A DNA stretch of 64,000 bases from Veillonella agrestimuris (GTDB lineage: Bacteria > Bacillota > Negativicutes > Veillonellales > Veillonellaceae), in assembly GCF_943193065.1 (NCBI RefSeq), contig NZ_CALPCS010000012.1, positions 1-64,000 on the forward strand, in the 5' to 3' direction. The position numbers and the translations under genes are program-made. Below the pieces are notes generated by a model. It ran no database searches and had not been told where the DNA came from. It worked only from the letters and a program-made list of their open reading frames with translations. Below are positions 9,508-18,317 of this stretch, one piece after another; the first letter of the stretch is position 1; each line of letters begins with the position of its first letter.

Positions 9508-10303
9508 CTCGATTCCTTTCATTGTCCCAAGCCGTTACAGCTTCTAAGACACCGCCACCAACAGCAAGAGATTTATCTGAAATACTATAACAATGTGCTT
9601 CTTCACAACGAGCATCCACATCGGCTAATTTAAAATGGTCTGTTACCATGAGACCACTCTTCAATATGCCTCGTAAGATGCCAGTAATCTTAGCCCGCAC
9701 CGGTTCATCATCGACATAACCAATCACTTCATTGGCTTGTACAGAATCACCGATATGTCGTTTAGCAGTAAATAGACCGGCTTTTGGTGAATGGATGACC
9801 CGCTCATGAGTGTAGCCCCCTACATTGCCAGGAATGCCCGTATTAGGTTCTGCTTCTCCGTCGTAAATACAACGTCCTAAATAATGTCCACGCATCGTTT
9901 CAATGACAACATTAACATCTTCGCCAGCTTTAAATCCTGGTCCAATACCAATCACAAAAGGCGCATCTAAGCGGTTTGTTCCTACATTGCGTTTTGCCAA
10001 AATACCTTCTACTACAATATCTGGTTTAATAGTATCCAACAATTCTTCGTAAGAACAAGTCACTACAGGAATAATCCCTTTTGCTAAGGTTTCATGTATA
10101 TCTTCTAGCGACACATGCCGCGCAACTAATCGTTCTAAAATCATTTCGCCTATATGAACGGCATTGCCATAACATACTTCGCGACGAATCATCGTAGGTA
10201 TGGCGATTTCATTGATCACTACAGGATATCCTGCTCGCCACAATCGATATACAGCGCCGGACGCAATATCGCCGCCACCGCGCATGAGTACTAATGGTTT
10301 CAT
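9491..10303 (-). CDS. yqeB: Selenium-dependent molybdenum hydroxylase maturation protein, YqeB/EF2563 family
   Basis: A 270-residue protein starting MKPLVLMRGGGDIASG, the hallmark N-terminus of the YqeB (EF2563) family found only in clusters for selenium-dependent molybdenum hydroxylases. The exact biochemical step is not established in the family. It overlaps mocA by 4 nt upstream and the XdhC-type gene downstream. No selenium genes (selD, selA, selB) are visible in this window, so selenium dependence is inferred only from family membership. Confidence 0.87.
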   Translation of the reverse strand: MKPLVLMRGGGDIASGAVYRLWRAGYPVVINEIAIPTMIRREVCYGNAVHIGEMILERLVARHVSLEDIHETLAKGIIPVVTCSYEELLDTIKPDIVVEGILAKRNVGTNRLDAPFVIGIGPGFKAGEDVNVVIETMRGHYLGRCIYDGEAEPNTGIPGNVGGYTHERVIHSPKAGLFTAKRHIGDSVQANEVIGYVDDEPVRAKITGILRGILKSGLMVTDHFKLADVDARCEEAHCYSISDKSLAVGGGVLEAVTAWDNERNRDGNYI

Positions 10304-11091
10304 ACATCCTCGCTTTCACGATTACGAATACGCTGAAAGTCCTCCGGCGTATCTACATCGTCCCCAATATCATCAGAAATCCATACATATTGTACATATT
10401 CTTTTCCAGGGCCATGTATAATCGTTTTCCCTCCTTGGTCCCCTTCAATATGTCTTAACGCATCGAACCAGTAGGATCCAAATACAACAGGATTGCCTAT
10501 TCTGCGCGAAGGACCATAAAGAGGAACTACAATGGAGCGACATAGTCCATCTCCATCGACTCTATTAGGATTGCTACGAAAAGTAGCAATTAATTGACGA
10601 ACAACAATAGGTGTTAATAAAGGTTGGTCTGCTACAGAACAAAGAACTCCATCTAATGGGTCGTCCTGTTCTGCTACTAATCGCTCTACCCCCAATGCAA
10701 TGGATGAACCTTGACCGTCTTCTGGTCGTTCATTACGGGTCACTAAAAATCCTTGTTCTTCTAATATAGATTGCATCGCTTGGCTATCGCAACGACCAAT
10801 CACACCAATACAATACTTGTTTCTTTTACGATGATTAGAAAGGTCTCTGTTTATGGATTCTCCTTCTACGGACTGATGTTCCACAAATTGTTCTTCCATA
10901 CTGCTTAACCATCCTTCGCGCAATGCGCGGCATACGGTATGAAGAACGGTTTTGCCTTTCCAAGGTAATAATTGTTTATTCACTCCCATTCGTTTTGATT
11001 GTCCAGCAGCAAGAAGGACAATGCCAACAGGAGAAACAAACGGTGAATGAGCGCTCCCAGTGGGAGCGCTTTCACGTAATTTCATGTCCAT
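10300..11091 (-). CDS. mocA: Molybdenum cofactor cytidylyltransferase-like protein
   Basis: A NTP-transferase of the MobA/MocA type. After a short N-terminal tail comes the nucleotide-binding signature VGIVLLAAGQSKRMGVNKQL (about residues 23-42), later SVADQPLL and GNPVVFG, which are typical of MocA/YgfJ. It should attach CMP to molybdopterin for the hydroxylase. Residues around 55-95 look like an insertion (EEQFVEHQSVEGESI) relative to family members I know. ATG at 11091 is preferred over a TTG six bases earlier. A 21-nt perfect palindrome in the coding sequence (11050-11070) falls just after the start and could fold in the mRNA. Confidence 0.85.
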   Translation of the reverse strand: MDMKLRESAPTGSAHSPFVSPVGIVLLAAGQSKRMGVNKQLLPWKGKTVLHTVCRALREGWLSSMEEQFVEHQSVEGESINRDLSNHRKRNKYCIGVIGRCDSQAMQSILEEQGFLVTRNERPEDGQGSSIALGVERLVAEQDDPLDGVLCSVADQPLLTPIVVRQLIATFRSNPNRVDGDGLCRSIVVPLYGPSRRIGNPVVFGSYWFDALRHIEGDQGGKTIIHGPGKEYVQYVWISDDIGDDVDTPEDFQRIRNRESEDV

Positions 11092-11100
11092 ATACAATAC

Positions 11101-11859
11101 CTAGCGACACTGGATAATGCGGCGAATTTCACAACTCGCCTTATATCCATCGGCTAAAACAATAGCGCTAATATCGCTATCCACTACATGTTCGATAAAA
11201 CTTTCAATAATACGATGTTGTACCGTATCATAGCCAGTACAGAACAATATTTTCTTGCCTCGGCTATATTGAAATAAACCTTGCGGATGCGTTACGATTT
11301 GCGACAGCATATGAGGCGTTACGATAGCCCCTGTATCGCGATGTACAATGGATTGCACTAATTCAATATTGTGTACGTGTTCCTCATCCAATGGGGCTCC
11401 TAGCATTTGTAAATTAACGACACCAATGGTCGTTTTCGTCGTCTTTGGAATGACCGGCTCAGTCTCTTTTGGTGCTTTCAACCATTTTTCTCTAGCCCCA
11501 TCTGCTTCGACAACGATTTGCCAATTTGGATGCAATGCACTCAAGCTATCAATAGTATCGCAATCTACAGAGTCTACCTTCGTCCCTGTGACACCGCTAA
11601 ACCAAGCTCCGCAATAGCCCTTCAAGATCCGTTTTGTGCAATACTCATCAATTTCATTAATATTTGTAGCATACACAGGCTCATATTGAGCTACCTGGGA
11701 TTCGTATAAATGAGTTGTCGTAGTTACTACGACAGGTTGCCCTTGTAGGCGTCCATATTCTACTAATTTTGACAAAACCGTCGTTTTACCGCCAGCCCCA
11801 ACGAGAGCCACAATACCTGGGGAAATCAACCGATTCCAATACTGTGTTTGAGATACCAT
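11101..11859 (-). CDS. yqeC: Selenium-dependent hydroxylase accessory protein YqeC
   Basis: A 252-residue P-loop protein. The Walker A is VGAGGKTT near residue 22, and TTTTHLYES and VEADGAREKWLKAP are typical of the YqeC family, another partner restricted to molybdenum hydroxylase clusters. Start chosen at MVSQTQYW because AAAGGAGG lies 8 nt upstream. A longer frame starting at a TTG is less likely. It lies 9 nt from mocA. The specific role is unknown in the family. Confidence 0.85.
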   Translation of the reverse strand: MVSQTQYWNRLISPGIVALVGAGGKTTVLSKLVEYGRLQGQPVVVTTTTHLYESQVAQYEPVYATNINEIDEYCTKRILKGYCGAWFSGVTGTKVDSVDCDTIDSLSALHPNWQIVVEADGAREKWLKAPKETEPVIPKTTKTTIGVVNLQMLGAPLDEEHVHNIELVQSIVHRDTGAIVTPHMLSQIVTHPQGLFQYSRGKKILFCTGYDTVQHRIIESFIEHVVDSDISAIVLADGYKASCEIRRIIQCR

Positions 11860-11948
11860 AGGAAACGCCTCCTTTATAGGATTGTAAAAGGACAACTCAC
11901 CTCATGTGTACAAGTTAGAAGTATTCCCTTCCATAAAATGGAAAAGAA

Positions 11949-14243
11949 CTATACTCTATATTTCTCGTCCATAGCCATAAATACCTTCTCTGGCGTCATA
12001 GGCAATGTACGAACATCGGCACCTACCGCATTTTTAACGGCATATTGAATTGCTGGGCAAGCCGTATTGATCACGACTTCACCAATCGATTTTACGCCGA
12101 AGCTGCCAGTCGGTTCATAAGACTCAACAAATTCTGTATGCAATTCCCCGGTATCTTGACGAGTTGGAATTTTATAAGTCATAAAATTGCTTGTTTCTAA
12201 GCGGCCTTTTTCGGAATAACGTACGTCTTCATAGAGAGCCATCCCAATACCTTGTACGACGCCGCCTTCCACTTGGACGCGACATAATTTAGGATTTACA
12301 AGAGTCCCTGCATCTACACAAGAGTAGAAATGCAATGGTATAACTTGTCCAGTTTGTTTATCTACTTTTACTTCTGCAATAGATGCCATAAATGGAGGTG
12401 GCGAAGTGTGGCTACCCCAAGTAGCAAAACCAGTTAACTGTTGCCCTTTATCGGCGCCAACCATCAATTGAGGAGCCATTTCTTTGACAGTCATTTGTTT
12501 AGAACCATCTTTCGTAACCCCTACAACACCATCAAATTCAATATCTTCTGGTTGCACTTCCATATAATAGGCTAATTTACCAATAATTTTTTCGCGCAAC
12601 TCTTCTGCTGCCATACGCGCTGCTGTACCAGTTACATAGGTCGTACTAGAGGCGTAAGAACCTGGATCAAACGGTACAGAATCAGTATCAGATTCTACAA
12701 CCGTTACATAGTCCATAGGACAGCCTAAAATTTCACAAACTATTTGTGAAAGTACTGTATTAGACCCCATCCCCATGTCAGAAGAACCCGTATAGATTGT
12801 ATAGAATCCATCATCACCAAGACGCACTTCTACAGAAGCAACATCGATATTCGCTACCCCAGACCCTTGTAAAGCAAGAGCCATACCAAGACCACCGCGG
12901 TATCTTTCATCAATATCCCAACTATGAGGGCGTTCATCCCAACGAGCCATTTCTTTTACTTTATTAACGGTTTCTTGGAACAATCCAGAATCCATAATTT
13001 CGTCATCATGATACACCAAACTGCGCTCACCAGCAGCAATCAAGTTTTTTTGACGCAATTCTGCTGGATCCATTCCCATTTCATCAGCTAAACGGTTTAC
13101 AGCACATTCTAAGGGCCACAATGCTTCTGTGGCACCATAACCACGGAAAGCCCCGCCTGGTGTATGATTCATATATACCCCTTCGGTACCATAATGAACT
13201 GCTTTCCCTTTATTGTACAAAGGTACGGACTTATGTTCACCAGCTGTAGTTGTAGTAAAGCAATGCGTTGCATGAGCCCCTGCATCAGTAATAGAGTCCA
13301 TGTCAATAACTTGGATGATACCGTCTTTCGTAGCTCCTAAGCGGATATACCATTCACGAGCATGACGCGTAGTAGAACACGTTTGCGCTTCTGTGCGATC
13401 ATACAATAAATACACCGGTTTTTGTAATTTCCAAGCACAGAAAGCAGTCATAATTTCTGTACACGCCGTTTGTTTAGATCCGAAACCACCGCCGATACGA
13501 GGTTTAATCACGCGTACTTTAGACGCTGGAATACCTAAAGCAAAGGCAATATGACGGCGGGCATGGAATACGATTTGTGTAGAACTAACAATGACGATAC
13601 GACCTAAATGGTCAATATAACCGTAACTTTGGAACGGTTCCATCGCCGATTGGCGTGTCGCTTGGTCAAAATATGTCCCCTCTACGACATAGTCACATTT
13701 CGCCAATTCCCCGTCTACATCGCCTACCCGTTTATGGTAAGATACACAAATATTACGCTTATAATCTTGACCTACTGGAATATGGTTAAAAATATCGTCT
13801 TCTGGATGAACTATTGTTTCATGGTCAATAGCCGTACGCATATCGAGAACCGGTTTATGTACTTCGTACTCAACCTTAATAAGAGGCATCGCTTTTAACG
13901 CCGTGGCCTCATCTTTTGCAACGATTAATGCTACCTCATCACCTACATAACGAACTGTTTTTTCTAAAATCAACGTATCGTATGCAGATGGTTCAGGATA
14001 AGTTTGACCGGCTAAGGTAAATCGTGTAGTAGGTACATCTTCATAAGTGAAAATCGCTTCTACGCCAGGAATCAATTTAGCCTTCGATGTATCAATCGAT
14101 TTAATAGTGGCTTGTGCGTGAGGGCTACGCAACACTTTAATAATGAGCGCATCTTTTGGCACAAAATCGCCAGTGTAAGAAGGTTTGCCACTTAAAATCC
14201 CTTTGGCATCGACTTTATCGTAAGACTTACCAACGTATTTCAT
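11949..14243 (-). CDS. Xanthine dehydrogenase-family molybdopterin-binding subunit
   Basis: The large catalytic subunit, 764 residues, of a molybdenum hydroxylase that oxidises a heterocycle or similar substrate with water-derived oxygen. It opens with KYVGKSYDKVDAKG and GKPSYTGDFV, carries GGGFGSKQT and the GGAFRGYGATEA loop, and the catalytic Glu equivalent is Glu722 in GVKSIGEVVI. Start: ATGATGA overlaps the stop of the 2Fe-2S gene, with AGGAGG 6 nt before the second ATG (14243), which is chosen. The substrate cannot be decided from sequence. The YqeB/YqeC/MocA neighbours suggest a selenium-dependent purine hydroxylase or related enzyme. Confidence 0.92.
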   Translation of the reverse strand: MKYVGKSYDKVDAKGILSGKPSYTGDFVPKDALIIKVLRSPHAQATIKSIDTSKAKLIPGVEAIFTYEDVPTTRFTLAGQTYPEPSAYDTLILEKTVRYVGDEVALIVAKDEATALKAMPLIKVEYEVHKPVLDMRTAIDHETIVHPEDDIFNHIPVGQDYKRNICVSYHKRVGDVDGELAKCDYVVEGTYFDQATRQSAMEPFQSYGYIDHLGRIVIVSSTQIVFHARRHIAFALGIPASKVRVIKPRIGGGFGSKQTACTEIMTAFCAWKLQKPVYLLYDRTEAQTCSTTRHAREWYIRLGATKDGIIQVIDMDSITDAGAHATHCFTTTTAGEHKSVPLYNKGKAVHYGTEGVYMNHTPGGAFRGYGATEALWPLECAVNRLADEMGMDPAELRQKNLIAAGERSLVYHDDEIMDSGLFQETVNKVKEMARWDERPHSWDIDERYRGGLGMALALQGSGVANIDVASVEVRLGDDGFYTIYTGSSDMGMGSNTVLSQIVCEILGCPMDYVTVVESDTDSVPFDPGSYASSTTYVTGTAARMAAEELREKIIGKLAYYMEVQPEDIEFDGVVGVTKDGSKQMTVKEMAPQLMVGADKGQQLTGFATWGSHTSPPPFMASIAEVKVDKQTGQVIPLHFYSCVDAGTLVNPKLCRVQVEGGVVQGIGMALYEDVRYSEKGRLETSNFMTYKIPTRQDTGELHTEFVESYEPTGSFGVKSIGEVVINTACPAIQYAVKNAVGADVRTLPMTPEKVFMAMDEKYRV

Positions 14244-14695
14244 CATAGACCTCCTTGTAAAAACTTGCGAACACCTCGTAATTGGGAGGCATAACCAGTA
14301 CAACGGCAGAGGTTGCCAATTAAATATTCTCTAATTTCATCATCAGAAGCACTCGGATTTCTCCGTTTTAATGCAATGGCACTCATCATCATGCCTGTCG
14401 TACAGAATCCGCATTGATCGGCCCCTTCGGAGGCTAAACACTCTGCTAATAACGTAGCTTCTTCTTCCAAACCTTCAAGAGTCGTAATGTTGTGACCTGG
14501 CGCACGGAATGTAGGATATGCACAAGACAATGTAATTTCATCATCTACCCATACAGTACATAAACCGCAGTTTGTCGTATCACAGCCACAACGCACGCTG
14601 TAATACCCCAAATTCCGCAATGTAGTGAGCAACATTTCATCTGTCGGTACATTGACGGTGACATTTTTACCATTAATATGCAATACTAATTCCAT
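14243..14695 (-). CDS. 2Fe-2S subunit of molybdenum hydroxylase
   Basis: A 150-residue electron-transfer subunit. The plant-ferredoxin-type cluster uses Cys38, 43, 46 and 58 (region CGCDTTNCGLC, with an extra Cys36). The second 2Fe-2S cluster uses Cys95, 98, 130 and 132 (CGFCTTGMMM and GNLCRCTGY). Together they relay electrons from the Mo centre to FAD. It overlaps the FAD-subunit gene by one base and the Mo-subunit gene start through ATGATGA, so the three subunits are tightly coupled. Confidence 0.95.
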   Translation of the reverse strand: MELVLHINGKNVTVNVPTDEMLLTTLRNLGYYSVRCGCDTTNCGLCTVWVDDEITLSCAYPTFRAPGHNITTLEGLEEEATLLAECLASEGADQCGFCTTGMMMSAIALKRRNPSASDDEIREYLIGNLCRCTGYASQLRGVRKFLQGGL

Positions 14696-15477
14696 TATTG
14701 TGCCACCTCCTTAACTAATCGTTGTACCATAGATTTCACCATTTCTACGCGATATTCCTTAGATGCATGAGAATTCTTTTGATACACTAATTCTTCCGAT
14801 GCTAATTTCGCTGCTTCTGCTACGCCGTCCAATCCTTTTTCTGAAAGCAGAGCACTTGCCTTTGCTGCTAATTGAGGGGCTCCTGGACGAGTGCCAATAT
14901 ACAACTCGTAGGCATTTCCATCACGACGGATAGAACCTGTCAACACAGGGAAATCGCCTCGAGAAATGCGCAATGCCTCGATGGCAACAGGAACTTCTTT
15001 GTTAGGAATGCGGATTTCCATCAAAATATCTCGCTCTTTGTAACTCATATAGTCCTGCATAGACATACGGCCACCGTTAAAAGTAACAATATCTGCATGC
15101 ACGGCTAATAAAGCAGGGATAATATCAGAAAAGCCAAATCGACTCGCTACGGAACCGCCCATAGTAGCCATATTTCTAAACTGTACACCAAGAATCTCTT
15201 TTACTCCATTGACTACAGCGCCACCACAGAATTGTTTTAGCGGTTCAAAACGTTCTACATCACCTTGTGTCGCCATAGCACCAATTACAAACTCATTGTC
15301 TTCTTCACGAACATAACGCAAATCAAGTCCTGCCATATCAATCACAGCAGGCCAAGTTCGACGCCCTAAGCGCAACCAGCATCCGCCAGCAAGCATAGGA
15401 GCAGTCTTGTTTTTTGTGGCCATTTCAAAGGCCTCTTCTACCGTCTTCGGTTGTAATACTTTCAAAAAGGCTAACAT
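14695..15477 (-). CDS. FAD-binding subunit of molybdenum hydroxylase
   Basis: A 260-residue CO-dehydrogenase/xanthine-dehydrogenase medium subunit. The FAD-binding segments are APMLAGGCWLRLGRRTW (near residue 28) and the conserved FRNMATMGGSVASR (near 100). Start was set at MLAFLKVLQPKTVEEA, with GAGAGGA upstream. A frame-start 63 nt further out has no ribosome binding site and lies in the divergent promoter region. It is the first gene of the eight-gene hydroxylase operon, opposite to queG. Confidence 0.93.
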   Translation of the reverse strand: MLAFLKVLQPKTVEEAFEMATKNKTAPMLAGGCWLRLGRRTWPAVIDMAGLDLRYVREEDNEFVIGAMATQGDVERFEPLKQFCGGAVVNGVKEILGVQFRNMATMGGSVASRFGFSDIIPALLAVHADIVTFNGGRMSMQDYMSYKERDILMEIRIPNKEVPVAIEALRISRGDFPVLTGSIRRDGNAYELYIGTRPGAPQLAAKASALLSEKGLDGVAEAAKLASEELVYQKNSHASKEYRVEMVKSMVQRLVKEVAQ

Positions 15478-15611
15478 AATCTGTCCTCTCAATGGTATAC
15501 TAAAAACAATTGACTTCGCGATGCACCAAATGAGTGTCACCGAGTACTGCGAGATGACCTATGGAATCATCTTATATATATACATTGTATCAATTATGAG
15601 ATTTTAAATCT

Positions 15612-16487
15612 ATGGTAAAAAACATGAATTTACAGAAAATTTGTAATGAAATACACATCCCTGCCGTAGGCGTTGCACCATGGCCATTACCAAAAGAAGC
15701 GAGACAGATTCTCTTCGAAGAAAATCCATGCCCTTTTACAGAACCCAATATAGAGAATCGGTTACAGCCAGTATCTAATTTTATACCGCGCAGCGCTATT
15801 GTTTGTTTATTCCCTTATTACGTCCCCCACAATGGTCCAAGCAATCTATCGCGCTACACATGGAGTACCGACTATCACGTAGTAGTGAATAAATATTTAC
15901 AAACACTTGTAGACCAATTGCGCTCACTTAATGAGAATGAATCCTTTTCCATCCACTGCGACACGAGCCCTCTAGCTGATCGTTACATGGCCTACTTAGC
16001 AGGCCTCGGCTTTTACGGAAAAAATAAATGCTTCATTAATCCCACGTGGGGCTCCTACGTCTTCATTGGTACCATCTTAACAACGATGCACTTAGAACCA
16101 AACAGACCTAGCCAAGAAACCTGCCTGGGCTGCAACCGATGCATCGAAACGTGTTTAGGAGATTGCTTAGGTGAAAGCAATTTTACATACAACACTTGTA
16201 AAAGCTATTTGACGCAAAAAAAAGGAGATCTCACTGACGAGGAACGATCCATCATCAGGAAATCTCCATTACTATTTGGTTGTGATCAATGCCAAGACGT
16301 ATGCCCCCACAATCAAAATATTCCTACTACGCCTATTGAGGAATTTCAACACCTGGAGCCACTCTTAGATGTGAATGAAATAGAACACATGACAAATAAA
16401 CAATTTAAAACAGCCTATGGGGATAGAGCCTTTTCGTGGCGTGGGAAGACTATTTTATTACGCAATAACAAATATATAAAATATTAA
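15612..16487 (+). CDS. queG: Epoxyqueuosine reductase QueG (short form)
   Basis: Reduces epoxyqueuosine to queuosine in tRNA anticodons, using cobalamin and two 4Fe-4S clusters. Cluster motifs are Cys171, 174, 177, 181 (CLGCNRCIETC) and Cys224, 227, 231 (CDQCQDVCPHN). The presumed catalytic Asp is in DTSPLADR (Asp117), and the DUF1730-type N-terminus is present. At 291 residues it lacks the C-terminal HEAT-repeat extension of the roughly 380-residue enzymes, as in other short QueG proteins. The start context is weak: no clear ribosome binding site. MNLQKIC four codons later is an alternative start. Confidence 0.9.
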   Translation: MVKNMNLQKICNEIHIPAVGVAPWPLPKEARQILFEENPCPFTEPNIENRLQPVSNFIPRSAIVCLFPYYVPHNGPSNLSRYTWSTDYHVVVNKYLQTLVDQLRSLNENESFSIHCDTSPLADRYMAYLAGLGFYGKNKCFINPTWGSYVFIGTILTTMHLEPNRPSQETCLGCNRCIETCLGDCLGESNFTYNTCKSYLTQKKGDLTDEERSIIRKSPLLFGCDQCQDVCPHNQNIPTTPIEEFQHLEPLLDVNEIEHMTNKQFKTAYGDRAFSWRGKTILLRNNKYIKY

Positions 16488-16493
16488 TTTTAG

Positions 16494-16533
16494 ACAAAAA
16501 CTAGATTATTTCATAAGCTAGTTTTTGTTTTCT
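16494..16533 (+). terminator. queG terminator
   Basis: An 11-bp stem ACAAAAACTAG / CTAGTTTTTGT with a 13-nt loop and TTT downstream, 6 nt after the queG stop, between convergent genes. Confidence 0.75.
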
Positions 16534-16556
16534 ATATTATCACTGTTTATTCCAAT

Positions 16557-17357
16557 TCAAGACATATAAGCGAAAGAATCTAATATTTCTTTAGTATATT
16601 GTAAATCAATGGACTCTTTTCTCTCATCTATAGTGGCACTCAAAATTAACCTGTTAAAAACACCTTTTAATGTACGAATCTCTTCATCGAATTGAAGTGC
16701 TATATAACAAAGAACGTCATTATCAATAGTAATGATATTTTTCCGTTGCTTTTCGCATTCTACCCAAAATTTTAAGATAGCAATACGCATTTCTAAATCA
16801 GGACGTTCTAAAGTAGCTACAAAACCATCTTGAAGTCTTGGTCGAAGGAGTTCTCCAAATCGCTCCATATCGTCTGGCATAATATCTGATGTAAGAACGA
16901 TTTGTTTTCCTTTCTTGTATAATTCATCGAAAATATTTAAAAATTCAATCTCGGTATCTTCTTTATTATCTAAAAATTGAATATCGTCGATCATCAATAC
17001 ATCAATATTGTAAAATGTATTTCTAAAAATATCGCCTTGCCCTTTTTTGACTGATTCAACAAAGAGATTTATAAAATGTTCACTAGTAATACTAATGACT
17101 TTTAAATTCGGTCGCTGTTGAAAAATAGCATTACCAATAGCGTGCATCAAATGCGTTTTACCTAAACCAGAAGAGCCATGGATAAGAAGTGGATTATAAC
17201 CTAACCCAAGACGTTCTCCTACATATTGAGCAGCAGAAAAAGCTCTACGATTAGTATTTCCACTAATATAATTATCAAATCGATAATTGGGATTTAAACT
17301 CGATACTTCTTCTATAAAAATATTGTTTCTTATATCGTTTAAATTTGAAAACTGCAC
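16557..17357 (-). CDS. DnaA-like AAA+ ATPase lacking the DNA-binding domain
   Basis: A 266-residue protein that aligns by eye to domain III of the replication initiator DnaA: NYRFDNYISGNTNRRA, Walker A GSSGLGKT (61-68), Walker B VLMIDDIQFL (Asp124-Asp125), sensor 1 IVLTSD, a box VII-like LLRPRL segment, and sensor II EEIRTLKG (225-232). It ends shortly after sensor II, where DnaA would continue into the DNA-box-binding domain IV, and it lacks domain I. The start is GTG with AGGAG 7 nt upstream. It is therefore a stand-alone DnaA ATPase, like Hda in architecture, rather than the initiator. A relic of another AAA+ gene lies just upstream. Function unknown; an Hda-like regulator or an accessory loader are options. 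Confidence 0.8.
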   Translation of the reverse strand: MQFSNLNDIRNNIFIEEVSSLNPNYRFDNYISGNTNRRAFSAAQYVGERLGLGYNPLLIHGSSGLGKTHLMHAIGNAIFQQRPNLKVISITSEHFINLFVESVKKGQGDIFRNTFYNIDVLMIDDIQFLDNKEDTEIEFLNIFDELYKKGKQIVLTSDIMPDDMERFGELLRPRLQDGFVATLERPDLEMRIAILKFWVECEKQRKNIITIDNDVLCYIALQFDEEIRTLKGVFNRLILSATIDERKESIDLQYTKEILDSFAYMS

Positions 17358-17378
17358 ACTAAACTCCTTATATAATAT

Positions 17379-17698
17379 TTATTCTTGTAATTCAGGTATT
17401 AAAAAAACAACATCATCAGATTTTATTGTAGATAACTCTTCGCGACTAGGATTTTCAATCAATACTACACGTTTTGCATGATTCATAACTAAATCATCAA
17501 AAATATTTCTTACAAACCGCCCATTAGAAAAGTTCTCATTTCTTTGATTAGTTACTATTTTAAAGTATTCCCCAATAATATTATTTGCTAGTTCATCTAT
17601 AATATAGTCATTTTAATGCTCATTTTTTGTTATATTATAAGATTCATTAATAAATAAAACTCCGCCTTGCTTAAACTTACTGGTATCAAAACCATTTA
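17379..17698 (-). pseudogene. Relic of a CbbX/SpoVK-like AAA+ ATPase
   Basis: In one minus-strand frame the DNA encodes GGVLFINESYNIT (Walker B region of CbbX/SpoVK-type ATPases, with the usual Asp changed to Asn), then an in-frame TAA, then YIIDELANNII, and the very typical C-terminal signature SNGRFVRNIFDD followed by NPSREELSTIKSDDV. The central part of the ATPase between Walker B and the arginine-finger region is missing, as is everything upstream of Walker B. It is clearly dead: an internal stop, a deletion and no N-terminus. It lies between yfbR and the DnaA-like gene. Confidence 0.75.
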
Positions 17699-17714
17699 TT
17701 CAGTTATTATAAAT

Positions 17715-18299
17715 TTATATCCCATAATTCAACTGATCCAACGACTTATCAAGAGCAGGAATATACTCTTCTATAAACATGTCCACCTCTGGCATATTTA
17801 GCTCTTTTAATTTAATCAAAATAGAATCGTGTGCTTCTTTAAACTCGTCATTCCCTGCATGTAATTCATTGACACATTTCATGTATGCCGACAAAGTATC
17901 CGCTGCTTTTACAAGGGGCCATTCTTCGGAATGCTCAGCCTCTACGAGAATAGGTCGATATACAGATTGCAATCGTGCAGGCAAAGTGGTAAGCATTTTT
18001 TCTTGTGCTAATGTTTCGATTTCACCATATAAGGATCGCAATTTAGGATCAAAATATTTAATCGGCGTCGGCATATCGCCAGTAAAAATTTCACTCACCT
18101 CATGGTACATAGCGATAACAGCAACTTTATTTAAATCCACAGAACCACCAAAATATTCATTCCGCAAAGCCGCCAAATTATGAGCAATCATGGCTACTTC
18201 TAAGCTATGCTCCTGAATATTCTCCCGTTCTGTATTGCGCATTAAACTCCAGCGATTGATAAAGCGCATACGTTTTAAAAAAGCAAAAAATGAACTCAT
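17715..18299 (-). CDS. yfbR: 5'-deoxynucleotidase, HD domain (YfbR-like)
   Basis: A 194-residue HD-domain phosphohydrolase of the YfbR type, which removes phosphate from deoxynucleoside 5'-monophosphates in the cytoplasm. The N-terminal RMRFINRWSLMRNT and ENIQEHSLEVA are the YfbR signature. Metal ligands are the His of QEHS, the His in MYHEVSE, and an Asp near residue 137 (VKAADTLSAY). GGGGGAA precedes the ATG. The gene lies 18 nt from the upstream carboxypeptidase gene, on the same strand. Confidence 0.9.
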   Translation of the reverse strand: MSSFFAFLKRMRFINRWSLMRNTERENIQEHSLEVAMIAHNLAALRNEYFGGSVDLNKVAVIAMYHEVSEIFTGDMPTPIKYFDPKLRSLYGEIETLAQEKMLTTLPARLQSVYRPILVEAEHSEEWPLVKAADTLSAYMKCVNELHAGNDEFKEAHDSILIKLKELNMPEVDMFIEEYIPALDKSLDQLNYGI

Positions 18300-18317
18300 A
18301 GTTCCCCCTTAAGACTG

